From: Acidobacteriaceae bacterium
Lineage (GTDB): Bacteria > Acidobacteriota > Terriglobia > Bryobacterales > Bryobacteraceae
Direction of reading: 5' to 3'
Assembly (NCBI GenBank): GCA_019244055.1
Contig: JAFATG010000240.1
Coordinates: 1 to 36,743, forward strand
DNA length: 36,743 nucleotides
This document shows, one piece after another, positions 24,885-33,337 of the stretch. The notes below the pieces were generated by a model. That model worked only from the letters and a program-made list of their open reading frames with translations, was not told where the DNA came from and did not search any database. Within the stretch, counting starts at the first letter, position 1, and each line of letters opens with the position of its first letter. The position numbers and the translations under genes are program-made.

Positions 24885-27098
24885 CTAGTCGAGGCCGAAG
24901 ACGACATACTCGCCATTGATCGCTTCGGTTGAGGCTGGGTGGCCGGGCACGTCGTGGGTGTGTGTAGTGGCCTTGGCCGAGGCACAAACAGCTATGTATT
25001 CGTGTCCGTCCAATTCGTAAATGGCCGGCATGCCTTCAAGCCCGGCCTTTAACTCGGCCTCCCAAAGCACGTTTCCATCACGCGTGTCGAGCGCGCGAAT
25101 TTTCCGATCTCGCGTGCCGGCGAAAATAAGGCCGCCTGCGGTGACAACAGGTCCGACTTTCGGGAAGTGACTTCCGGTATTGTGAATGCCTTTCGCCGCA
25201 AGCTCCGGCACTTCACCGAGTGGCACCTGCCACTCGATCGTTCCGCGGTTCAGATCATAGGCGGTCAGAGTTGTCCAGGGAGGCAATATAGCAGGAAGCC
25301 CGGTGCTTGTGAACATGAATCCAAATGGAGTCTTGTATTGGAGGGAGCTGGGCGGACCAGTCGTCGCTTGACCAGTTGAATGAGCGGCGGCGTCCTTCGG
25401 CGGCCTCGCTTTCTCCGGGTGATCCAAATAAGAGAGCAGGTTATGAATTTCATCCTGCGTCAGTTGCGGGAATGCGGGCATCTGTCCTTTTCCGTGCTGG
25501 ACGATACTGCTGATCTGACCGGCGTTGAACTTTCTCGTGACAGCGACCAACGACGGGATTGCAGGCGGGCGGCCTTTGCGGTCCGTACCGTGGCACAGCT
25601 CGCAACTAGACACAAACACGGCGTAGCCTTTGTCCTCCGAAGAACCAGAAGCCGGTAACCGCAGTTGCTCACTCAGTTGCAGTTTGAGCATCGCCGGCAG
25701 ATCTTTTGAAACAACAAATAGCCTTCCTGTGTGGGGATCGACCGCCGCGCCTCCGACGTTTGCGCCTCCGTTGTTCCCCGGCATTTCAATCGTGTCGCGT
25801 GTGTCCGGGGGAGTGAACATCCCGTCGTTGCGGGCATGGCGTATGCTTTCTAGCAGTTGCCCTCGCTCATGCGGATCTGAGATATAAGGGTTCAGGTCTT
25901 TTTCGGTGAACGATTGCCTCGCGAACGGCGGAGGGTGGAGGGGGAACGGCTGGGTCGGCCAAGTCTCCTCTCCTGGCATGTCAGACCTGGGCACTTTTCT
26001 CTCCTCAATCGGCCACAGCGGTTTTCCGGTTTCCCGTTCAAAAACCCAAACAAATCCCTCTTTATTCACTTGAACTACGACGTCGACGTTCGCGCCGTTA
26101 TGCGTCACAGTCAGGAGTTTGGGAGCGGTTGCATTATCGTAGTCCCAGATATCGTGATGAACCATCTGAAAGTGCCAAAGGCGCCTACCTGTCCGCGCGT
26201 CGAGAGCTAAGAGACAATCGCCGAAAAGATTTGCTCCTGTGCGATTAGCACCGTAGAAGTTGTATTTTGGGCTTGCCGTCGGGACAAATACAATCCCACG
26301 AGCCTGGTCCAGCGTCAGTTCGCTCCAGGCGTTTGCGCCGCCAGCCGTTCTCCAAGTGCCTGCCGGCCACGTGTTGTACCCGTACTCTCCTGGGTGAGGA
26401 ATAGTGTGAAAGGTCCAGACGAGCTTTCCGGTGCGAACGTCGAAGGCGCGAATGTCGCCGGGTCCGGAGTTGTATTCCTCGTTTGTTGCGGATCCGAGGA
26501 TCAGCAGATTACCGAAGACTTTTCCGGGCGTCGTGGACTGAACCAAAGTCAATCGTTCGGGATCGCGTCCGAGCCCATATCTCAGATCGACTCGGCCATC
26601 CTGCCCAAAATCGACGATGCGTTTCCCGGTTCTGGCGTCGATCGCTTGCAGCATGTTGTTGCATGCGAAAAGCAGACGCCGTTCGGTTCCATCCGGGCTC
26701 TCCCAATAGTTGATGCCCCGATGGGTGATCAAAGTGGTGTTGGGATCTGTTTCATGTACCCAGAGTTCCTTTCCAGTCCGTGCGTCCAGGGCAACGATTG
26801 AATTTCTCTTTGCGAGTACGTACATTACGCCGTGGACCACAATCGGATTGAATAAGTATTCGGTCGGATCCCCGGTTCCATAGCGCCAGATTACGTGCAG
26901 CCTTTTTACGGTGTCGCGATTGACTTGCGGCAGATCAGAGTATTGCGCCGAATCCACGCTGCCCCCGTATTCTGCCCATGAAGTTCTCGGAGTGGCAGGT
27001 GAGGCGGCATCTTGGGCCGAAACGTGACCGGTCAGGATAAGTACACAAAGTGAGGGCAGGAGCAGTGACGGGCGGCTTTCTGCGCGAACTCCTATCAG
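24885..27098 (-). CDS. PQQ-dependent dehydrogenase with built-in cytochrome c domain
   Basis: A periplasmic quinoprotein of the eight-blade propeller group that oxidises alcohols or sugars. Propeller segments include VALDARTGKELWVHE, AFDVRTGKLVWTFH, LALDARTGRRLWHFQ and ALDTRDGNVLWEAEL. A heme c domain is inserted before the last blades: CELCH (CxxCH) and the likely axial Met in GQMPAFP. From the conventional GTG at 26957 the protein lacks an export signal. The frame is open farther upstream: 47 extra codons, beginning CTG 27098 in an overlap with the aldo/keto-reductase stop, read as basic residues, then PSLLLPSLCVLILTG and VSAQ, a good Sec signal. No ATG, GTG or TTG occurs there, so the start is unresolved. 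PQQ would come from the pqq operon in this window. Confidence 0.85.
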   Translation of the reverse strand: MIGVRAESRPSLLLPSLCVLILTGHVSAQDAASPATPRTSWAEYGGSVDSAQYSDLPQVNRDTVKRLHVIWRYGTGDPTEYLFNPIVVHGVMYVLAKRNSIVALDARTGKELWVHETDPNTTLITHRGINYWESPDGTERRLLFACNNMLQAIDARTGKRIVDFGQDGRVDLRYGLGRDPERLTLVQSTTPGKVFGNLLILGSATNEEYNSGPGDIRAFDVRTGKLVWTFHTIPHPGEYGYNTWPAGTWRTAGGANAWSELTLDQARGIVFVPTASPKYNFYGANRTGANLFGDCLLALDARTGRRLWHFQMVHHDIWDYDNATAPKLLTVTHNGANVDVVVQVNKEGFVWVFERETGKPLWPIEERKVPRSDMPGEETWPTQPFPLHPPPFARQSFTEKDLNPYISDPHERGQLLESIRHARNDGMFTPPDTRDTIEMPGNNGGANVGGAAVDPHTGRLFVVSKDLPAMLKLQLSEQLRLPASGSSEDKGYAVFVSSCELCHGTDRKGRPPAIPSLVAVTRKFNAGQISSIVQHGKGQMPAFPQLTQDEIHNLLSYLDHPEKARPPKDAAAHSTGQATTGPPSSLQYKTPFGFMFTSTGLPAILPPWTTLTAYDLNRGTIEWQVPLGEVPELAAKGIHNTGSHFPKVGPVVTAGGLIFAGTRDRKIRALDTRDGNVLWEAELKAGLEGMPAIYELDGHEYIAVCASAKATTHTHDVPGHPASTEAINGEYVVFGLD

Positions 27099-28087
27099 AC
27101 GGCAGCCGTTGCGCTCTGGCGGGTGAAAAAGGTTTCGATCTCGGATAGTTCCTCGGGGCTGAGGCGGAAATCAAGCGCTCCAATAGTGCCGTTAAGCTGA
27201 TCCGCCCGGCGCAGCCCGACAATTGCGCCCGTAACTGCCGGGTTCGCGAGCACCCAGGCGAGAGCGACTTCGCCCGAAGCTTTTCCATGGCGCGCTCCGA
27301 TATTCTTCAAGAGCTCCACAAGTTCAAGGTTGCGGCTGAGGTTTGGCTCCTGGAAATCTTTGTCGCGCCTACGCCAATCCTCCGCCGCTAAATTCTGCGC
27401 GCGCTCCTTTGTCATTTTGCCCGCGAGCAAGCCCGCCCGCATCGGTGAATAAACGATCACGCCGATGTTGTTCTCTTTCGCGAACGGTAGAATCTCGGGT
27501 TCGATTTTCCTTACAAGCAACGAATACGGCGGCTGCAATGAAGTAATTGGGGCGATCTTCTGCGCTCGCTTGAGCTGCTGCACATTGAAATTCGAGACGC
27601 CGATCCAGCGCACTTTGCCCTGCTCTTTGAGCCGCGCCATTTCGGTCCAGCCCTCTTCGATGTCCTGGTCCGGTTCAGGCCAATGCACCTGATAGAGATC
27701 GATTACGTCCACCTGCAAACGGCGCAGGCTATCTTCGCATTCGCGCCGGATCGACTCAGCTTTCAGGGACGAAAAAATCTTTCGGTCTTGATCCCAGCGC
27801 CGCTCGCATTTCGTGAAGATGTAGGGTTTTTTCGAGAGTCCTTTCAAAGCGCGCCCGACCACTTCCTCGGAATGGCCCAAACCATATACCGCGGCCGTGT
27901 CGATCCAATTCAAGCCCGCATCGATGGCCGCCCGGATGGCTGAGGTGGAATCGGTATCATCCTGCTCGCCCCATGAGAATTGCCAGCCGGAACCGCCCAT
28001 CGCCCATGCGCCCAACCCCAGGGGAGTTATTTGTAAGTCGCTATCGCCAAGTTTCCTTATTTGCATCATCTGATCGCCTGAACCCAT
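27095..28087 (-). CDS. Aldo/keto reductase
   Basis: An NADPH-dependent oxidoreductase of the AKR superfamily, a cytosolic TIM barrel. The catalytic tetrad can be placed at Asp63, Tyr68, Lys93 and His135 (in WIDTAAVYG, IFTKCE and YQVHWPEPD). GVSNFNVQQL, VIVYSPMRAGLLAGKM and the C-terminal coenzyme segment AIVGLRRADQL are typical. At 330 residues it fits the family. The first ATG (28087) is used; ATG 28069 or 28066 (MQIRKLG) matches the usual start better. The stop overlaps a possible CTG start of the quinoprotein. The substrate is unknown. Confidence 0.9.
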   Translation of the reverse strand: MGSGDQMMQIRKLGDSDLQITPLGLGAWAMGGSGWQFSWGEQDDTDSTSAIRAAIDAGLNWIDTAAVYGLGHSEEVVGRALKGLSKKPYIFTKCERRWDQDRKIFSSLKAESIRRECEDSLRRLQVDVIDLYQVHWPEPDQDIEEGWTEMARLKEQGKVRWIGVSNFNVQQLKRAQKIAPITSLQPPYSLLVRKIEPEILPFAKENNIGVIVYSPMRAGLLAGKMTKERAQNLAAEDWRRRDKDFQEPNLSRNLELVELLKNIGARHGKASGEVALAWVLANPAVTGAIVGLRRADQLNGTIGALDFRLSPEELSEIETFFTRQSATAAV

Positions 28088-28113
28088 TTTGCTTCACGGA
28101 CCTGATCGAGACT

Positions 28114-29592
28114 TCATCTGACGGTTTCAGTTGCTTTACTACTTTCAATCGTGGGAACTTCGTGCGTTTGCATGCGCAAAACGAACTGTAAAGTCCCTGG
28201 CTGACAAGGCGGTATCAATGCGCCGCGGTAGAAGCTGAGACCAAAGAGCCATTCACGGCTAATTCCTCCGTTACACAATTCGGAACTCTTTGCTTCAATG
28301 TGCCGCCAGAAGCCGCGCGCGGAAACGCGCTCGTCGAGTATCGGATCGGTCACGATCTTCAGATAAAATCCGGCGGACACTACGCATAGGCAGAGCAAAG
28401 GGAACAGCCATGATCTTTTAGCCAGCAGCACCGCTGCAACCGGAACGGCGATATAGAAGATTTCGGTGCGGGAAATGCCCGTTAATGCGGCCATCGAGAA
28501 TCGGCCCTGGATCAAAGAGAACGGAAGAATCTTCGCGAGCAGCGGAATGCAAGCGATCAGCAGCGCGCATGGGAACAGCCACACACGCGAGAAAGACCGG
28601 ATCCGCTCCGTTTCAAATTGCACGCCGATCAGGACAAACAGGCTCGGAAGAAGAGGCAGCAGGTAACCCGGCAATTTATTTAAGGAGACGCTGAACACAG
28701 CAAATCCAAACAGCACGATGGCGAGTAAGAACCAGTGGCTCGCGTCCCATGTGGGCCTTCTCGCCGCAAGCGCTCCCAACAGGGGACTCCAGGGAAACAG
28801 GCCCGCCAGGAGAATCGGAAAGTAGTAATACCAGGGTTGGACGTGTTGGAGCGATGGCGAATAGAGGCGCTCGAAATGGTGCTTGAGAAAGAGCTCCTGA
28901 ATAAAGATGAACCCGTTTGTTTCGTAAGCGGCGAAGTACCAGGGCGCGGCCACGGCAAGGCATCCCGCGACGGAAAGCCACCATCTTCGCCAGTAGCTTC
29001 GCAGAAACCAGGGCGCGGGGAGAGCGAGGGCGATGGGAACGAGACCTTTGGCAAGAGCGGCGAGGCCGATACAGGCTCCGATGACCAGAAAGCGCCAGTT
29101 TGCATGTGAGCGGTCGGGGGCCTTTCGTAGCAGCGGCAACGTCAGAAAGATCGCTAGCGAGAAGAACGCCGCAAGCGGGAGATCCGTGATACAGAGTTTA
29201 CTGAAGGGGATCCATCCGGCCGAGGTCGCCAGCAGAGCGAGGGAGGTAATTGCGACCTGTTCCCCAAATTCTGTTCGCAGCAGCAGGAATGAGGCGGCGA
29301 GGAAGGCCAGGCTCAACAATGCGACCGGTAGCCGTCCCGCAGTTTCAGGTCCCAAACCCAACGCCGTTCCCGCCGCCGTCATCCAATAGAGCAGCGGTGG
29401 CTTCTCGAACCAGGGCGATCCCCAGAGTCTTGGAGTGATCAGGTCGCCGCTCTGCGCCATGGCGTGTCCAATCGCGTCATACCGAGGCTCATCCGCCGAG
29501 AGCACGCCGACTGAACTCAACCCGTAAAGATAAAATGCGCCGATTGCCGCTGCGACTGTGATGTAGGGCAAATAGCGGCGGAGTGGTGACAA
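28114..29592 (-). CDS. ArnT-like membrane glycosyltransferase (PMT/GT83 type)
   Basis: A 492-residue integral membrane enzyme. The catalytic loop after the first helix holds the acidic pair in SADEPRYDA (Asp34, Glu35), then a PRLWGSPWFEKPPLLYWM segment typical of undecaprenyl-phosphate-sugar transferases. About 10-12 hydrophobic segments follow. Enzymes of this type transfer a lipid-linked sugar to lipid A or a protein on the periplasmic side. The start is TTG at 29592 with no strong ribosome site. It is divergent from the DsbA-like gene and lies 26 bases upstream of the reductase gene in the same direction. The acceptor cannot be named. Confidence 0.85.
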   Translation of the reverse strand: MSPLRRYLPYITVAAAIGAFYLYGLSSVGVLSADEPRYDAIGHAMAQSGDLITPRLWGSPWFEKPPLLYWMTAAGTALGLGPETAGRLPVALLSLAFLAASFLLLRTEFGEQVAITSLALLATSAGWIPFSKLCITDLPLAAFFSLAIFLTLPLLRKAPDRSHANWRFLVIGACIGLAALAKGLVPIALALPAPWFLRSYWRRWWLSVAGCLAVAAPWYFAAYETNGFIFIQELFLKHHFERLYSPSLQHVQPWYYYFPILLAGLFPWSPLLGALAARRPTWDASHWFLLAIVLFGFAVFSVSLNKLPGYLLPLLPSLFVLIGVQFETERIRSFSRVWLFPCALLIACIPLLAKILPFSLIQGRFSMAALTGISRTEIFYIAVPVAAVLLAKRSWLFPLLCLCVVSAGFYLKIVTDPILDERVSARGFWRHIEAKSSELCNGGISREWLFGLSFYRGALIPPCQPGTLQFVLRMQTHEVPTIESSKATETVR

Positions 29593-29659
29593 TCCTCAGT
29601 ATGGCAGTGACGGTAACGACGGCGCTGGATGTCCTTTGCTGTGCAAGACTGGTGTTTTC

Positions 29660-30583
29660 ATGCGTAGTTTGCTGTTTCTTGTCGTGGGGTGTGGGCTCGC
29701 GTGTCTCCCGGCTTGCGTTGTTGCTCAAAGTGGTCCTCCCAAGCTCGACAAGGCCAAACTGGAGGCGTATCTTCGGTATGCGGAAGGCTACACAAATCAA
29801 GTGAATTTTGCGATCGACGATCCAACGGCGAGCCCGTTCCCCGGCTACTATCGCGTGGTGGCGCATCTCAGCATGGGCGCGCAGAAGGTCGATCGGGTGT
29901 ATTACGTCACCCCTGACGGCCACGACATCATCAATGGTTCGATTTGGAATTTGGATGGGTCGCCTTTTCTCGACACGCTCGCTCATTTGCCGGCGAACGG
30001 GCCATCTTTCGGTTCTGCGGATGCGAAAATAACGATCGTAATTTTCAGCGATTTTCAGTGTCCGTACTGCCGCGAATTTGCCAAAACCGTTCGTGACAAC
30101 GTGCCGCAGAAATATCCCAAAGACGTGCGGGTTGTGTATGAGGATTTTCCTATCGACGCCATTCACCAATGGGCGCGCGCGGCCGCTGAAGCAGCGCATT
30201 GCCTCGCCGAGCAGAAACCGGCGGCGTTCTGGGCCTTTCACGACTGGATTTTCCAGCACCAGCAGGAAGTGGACCCCAGCAATCTGCGGGAAAAAACTCT
30301 GCAGATCGCCAAGGAACAGAATTTAGATGTAGCGGCCGCCGGCAGTTGCACCGATAGCCACGCAACGGCGCCAATTGTAAACCGCAGCCTGGAGGCGGGC
30401 CGGGCATTGCAGATCCAGCAGACGCCGACCGTGTTCATCAATGGCCGCACGATATCGGGCGCAGTTTCGTGGGCCACTCTGGACACCGTCATTCAGATGG
30501 AACTGAACCGGCTCAAAGAACTTGCCGAAACGTCGCCCGGGAAGTGCTGCGAAGTGGCTATTCCAAAGGCAGTGAAGAATTAG
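29660..30583 (+). CDS. DsbA-family thioredoxin-fold protein, exported
   Basis: An exported thiol-disulfide protein of 307 residues. A hydrophobic leader (LLFLVVGCGLACLPACVVAQ) opens it; the cysteines near positions 11, 15 and 19 could give a lipoprotein, as LAC or PAC follows Leu. An N-terminal domain of about 90 residues precedes the thioredoxin domain, whose active site CPYC lies at 134-137 (FSDFQCPYCREF) and whose cis-Pro is in QQTPTVFING. The domain resembles DsbA/DsbG-type folds of acidobacterial proteins. A later Cys pair (KCCE) near the end is unusual. ATG 29660 is chosen because it begins the signal sequence; an in-frame TTG at 29636 is the alternative. Confidence 0.85.
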   Translation: MRSLLFLVVGCGLACLPACVVAQSGPPKLDKAKLEAYLRYAEGYTNQVNFAIDDPTASPFPGYYRVVAHLSMGAQKVDRVYYVTPDGHDIINGSIWNLDGSPFLDTLAHLPANGPSFGSADAKITIVIFSDFQCPYCREFAKTVRDNVPQKYPKDVRVVYEDFPIDAIHQWARAAAEAAHCLAEQKPAAFWAFHDWIFQHQQEVDPSNLREKTLQIAKEQNLDVAAAGSCTDSHATAPIVNRSLEAGRALQIQQTPTVFINGRTISGAVSWATLDTVIQMELNRLKELAETSPGKCCEVAIPKAVKN

Positions 30584-30747
30584 GATTTGCATTTAACGCC
30601 ATGGCCATAGGCGACGGAGTAAGTACCAACAGTACTGGGAATTGATAATCCTGGCGCTGTTTGCTGCCGATACGGACAGTGCAGGCTAAAGATACAAAGC
30701 CCGCGATCCAGGTCAGCCCTAACTTGCTAATTACTGCGGAAAATCTG

Positions 30748-31368
30748 ATGAACACTTCCGGCGCTCAGGCATTTCGGCTTCCGCCGTTGATTCTGCATCC
30801 ATTCTCGACTCCGGAAGATAGCTCGGTACTGATGGAAAGTTCGCGGGCGAGCCTGGCTTTGCAAGGCTTCCTGCCCCGCGACGAAACTCCCGCCGAAGAA
30901 TTGGACCGCCAGCTTCTGCAAGGACGTTACGCAGAGCTTCGGATGCTGTTCTATATCGGAAAGGACGTTGCGCGCTGGACCGAGCAGTGCGTCGAAACGG
31001 TGCAGTTCTCAGGTGCGTTTCCGGAAGCCCGGATTCGGCCTGAGACGTTCGCTATTGTGCTTGTGCAACATATCCCATCGCACGTTCGCGCAAAGCTGGA
31101 GGCCTGGGGTGTTCTCGATTTCACTGCGCTGTTTCGCCGCTCGATTGGCATGCACGCCGTGTTTACGGAGCTTCCACTTGAGGCAGCCTTTGCGACCGAT
31201 TTTCTCCGGCGATACCACAGGCATTTGGATCAGTGGTATGAACAGAGGCTGCGCGACTGGGTGTTCGATCGACCGGGTCCTGACGACTTCACTTTCGATT
31301 TGTACGCCTCTGGGGAATATAGCCTGATGCTCGAGCAGAGCTGGGGCGTCGAATCGAGCGGCCCCTGA
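30748..31368 (+). CDS. Hypothetical protein
   Basis: I do not recognise the family. From ATG 30748 it has 206 residues and no signal peptide or membrane segment. It has a helix-rich composition with SSVLMESSRASLALQGFLP, then ELRMLFYIGKDVARWTEQC, FAIVLVQHIPSHVRAKLEAWG and RRYHRHLDQWYEQRLRDW. A Tyr/Trp-rich end (DLYASGEYSLMLEQSWG) follows. The frame is open from TTG 30661, but the extra residues are unremarkable, so the later ATG is preferred. It lies 46 bases before the LarA-like gene in the same direction and may be co-transcribed. No function is assigned. Confidence 0.55.
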   Translation: MNTSGAQAFRLPPLILHPFSTPEDSSVLMESSRASLALQGFLPRDETPAEELDRQLLQGRYAELRMLFYIGKDVARWTEQCVETVQFSGAFPEARIRPETFAIVLVQHIPSHVRAKLEAWGVLDFTALFRRSIGMHAVFTELPLEAAFATDFLRRYHRHLDQWYEQRLRDWVFDRPGPDDFTFDLYASGEYSLMLEQSWGVESSGP

Positions 31369-31414
31369 GTTGGATCTGGACGGCTCCTGATGTACCGGAG
31401 AGTATTCTGGGAGC

Positions 31415-32731
31415 ATGATCGTCCCGAGGTTCGTGCTGGCCGAGCAGCATTATCCCGACCGAAACATCAGCGACATTCCAGCGCACATTCGGAGAGAGTT
31501 ATCTCGGTCCGATTTTCCTTCCATGGTTCGCCAGGGCTCTCGGATCGCAATCGGCGTGGGAAGCCGTGGAATCGCCAACATCGCCACGATTACCAAGTCC
31601 GTCGTCGAGTTTTGGAAGGAACAGGGCGCCCAGCCATTCATCTTTCCTGCGATGGGCAGCCACGGAGCGGCGACTGCGGAAGGGCAGGCCGACGTCCTCG
31701 CCCATTACGGAATTCACGAGGCCACGATGGGCGTGCCGATATTGAGTTCTCTTGACGTTGTGCCCGTTGGACGGACTCCCGAAGGCATCGAAACCTATAT
31801 AGATCAGAACGCCTACAACTCGGATGGCATCTTCCTAATCGCGCGTATCAAGTGGCACACTGATTTTTCCGGAGCCATTGAGAGCGGCTTGTTCAAGATG
31901 ATGGCGATCGGCCTCGGCAAGTTCGCGGGAGCGCGGCAATACCATACTTTCGGCTACCGGCACGGGCTGGAACAGATGATCCGCAGCGTCGGCGCGAAGG
32001 TCTTTTCCGCGGGAAAGGTTCTGGGCGGCCTGGCAGTTCAGGAGGGCGCTCATCACGAGACCGCCGGTCTAGTGGCCGTCAGTTCGTCCGAGGGGTTCGC
32101 ATCCATGATTGCCCATGAGGAAGCCCTACTGCGCGAAGTCAAATCGTGGAAAGCGAATCTACCCGCGCCCGAGATCGACGTGCTAATCGTGGATGAGATC
32201 GGCAAGAATATCAGCGGCGCCGGTATGGATACTAAGGTGATCAACCGCGATGTGAATGGCACGTACAATCCGTTTCCGGAGCTTCCCGTCGTACGCCGGA
32301 TCTATGCTCGCGCGATCAGCGAACTCTCGTATCACAGCGCTGTTGGACTGGGAATGGCCGACGTAGTTCATGACCAGCTGGTGAATGATGTGGATTGGAC
32401 TCCGACTTATATCAACTCGCTCACCGCTTCGACGCCGGCGTGCATCCGAACTCCGATCCATTTTCCCAGCGATTTTGAAGCGCTGAGCGCGATTGCTCCC
32501 ACGGTCGGGAAGGTGGACTTATCGAACGTCACGTACTGCCGGATTCGCAACACGATGGAACTGACGGAACTCGCCGTAAGCGAAACACTGATCCCGAGCC
32601 TGGCAGGGAACGTGAGAGTCGTATCGGAACCGTTTGAGGTGATGTTCGACTCGGCCGGTAATATGCAGGACCTCGAACGTGCTGCAGCCGCCTCGGAAAT
32701 CGGACAGGAACAGCCGGCAGCGCGGGTTTAA
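31415..32731 (+). CDS. LarA-like protein (lactate racemase/DUF2088 superfamily)
   Basis: A 438-residue protein resembling the LarA superfamily, whose best-known member is a nickel-pincer lactate racemase. Conserved segments are FPAMGSHGAATAEGQADVLAHYG (His83), LIARIKWHTDFSGAIESGLFKMMAIGLGKFAGARQYH with Lys and His residues in the expected region, and the C-terminal NPFPELPVVRRIYARAISE. Relatives (LarAH) racemise or epimerise various 2-hydroxyacids. No cofactor-making larB, larC or larE gene is in the window, so nickel-pincer dependence is not established. The ATG at 31415 begins at the usual place. Substrate unknown; the superfamily call is fairly secure. Confidence 0.75.
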   Translation: MIVPRFVLAEQHYPDRNISDIPAHIRRELSRSDFPSMVRQGSRIAIGVGSRGIANIATITKSVVEFWKEQGAQPFIFPAMGSHGAATAEGQADVLAHYGIHEATMGVPILSSLDVVPVGRTPEGIETYIDQNAYNSDGIFLIARIKWHTDFSGAIESGLFKMMAIGLGKFAGARQYHTFGYRHGLEQMIRSVGAKVFSAGKVLGGLAVQEGAHHETAGLVAVSSSEGFASMIAHEEALLREVKSWKANLPAPEIDVLIVDEIGKNISGAGMDTKVINRDVNGTYNPFPELPVVRRIYARAISELSYHSAVGLGMADVVHDQLVNDVDWTPTYINSLTASTPACIRTPIHFPSDFEALSAIAPTVGKVDLSNVTYCRIRNTMELTELAVSETLIPSLAGNVRVVSEPFEVMFDSAGNMQDLERAAAASEIGQEQPAARV

Positions 32732-32758
32732 GGTCTCGCATCCAACCCGGCAGATGCT

Positions 32759-33274
32759 CTAGAGCAAATCCTTTATCAGGGCTCCTAATTTCATAAACTC
32801 ATCGAAGCTGCTGGGCTTGTGAAAATAGGCCGTAGCGCCAAGCCGTCTTACTTGCGCCAAGTCAGATTGGTGTTGCGAAGAGGTCACGACAAGAACCGAC
32901 ATAGCGGGGCAGCGAGTGCTTCGCCGAATGAATTCCAAGACTTCGTGCCCTGAGCGCTTCGGCAGATTCAAGTCAAGTAGAACGAGACTCGGCATAGGGC
33001 TCTTCGGGTTCCGATCAAGGGCTTGGAAAAAACGCATGCCCTCCTCGCCATCAACGGCCACGGTGAGATCGCAATCGACTTGGTATTCCCGAAGCGCTTC
33101 CTGAACGAGAAGCACATCCCCGACATTGTCCTCAACGAGAAGAACAAGCGGCCTTTTTTGACCAGCACTCTGAGCGCGCGGTTCCACGTACTCCCAGGGC
33201 GCAGACTCTGAAGTGAGGGGCTGCTCATCAGCGGCGGCCAAGCCTCGATCAGAGGACGATCCGGATTGATTCAG
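32759..33274 (-). CDS. Single-domain response regulator (receiver)
   Basis: A CheY-like receiver of the type paired with phytochrome-like or hybrid kinases (Rcp1-like). Numbered from the TTG at 33241: acidic pair Glu37-Asp38 (LLVEDNVGD), phosphoacceptor Asp90 (VLLDLNLPKRSG), Thr120 and Lys142 (HKPSS). It has no output domain, so it probably works through protein contact. The best ribosome site, GGAGG (33283-33287), lies eight bases before an in-frame CTG at 33274. The TTG at 33241 has only a poorly spaced GAGG, so the CTG start adding 11 residues is plausible. A stop lies just upstream of this site in frame. The partner kinase is not in the window. Confidence 0.8.
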   Translation of the reverse strand: MNQSGSSSDRGLAAADEQPLTSESAPWEYVEPRAQSAGQKRPLVLLVEDNVGDVLLVQEALREYQVDCDLTVAVDGEEGMRFFQALDRNPKSPMPSLVLLDLNLPKRSGHEVLEFIRRSTRCPAMSVLVVTSSQHQSDLAQVRRLGATAYFHKPSSFDEFMKLGALIKDLL

Positions 33275-33282
33275 GTTTGTTG

Positions 33283-33287
33283 CCTCC
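33283..33287 (-). promoter_or_regulatory. Shine-Dalgarno favouring a CTG start
   Basis: GGAGG on the minus strand, eight bases before CTG 33274-33272, in frame with the response regulator. There is no ATG or GTG between this site and the receiver domain. Confidence 0.5.
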
Positions 33288-33337
33288 GAACACTATTTCT
33301 AATCATATCGATGCCGGAAAATGAGGATTCAAAGGCA

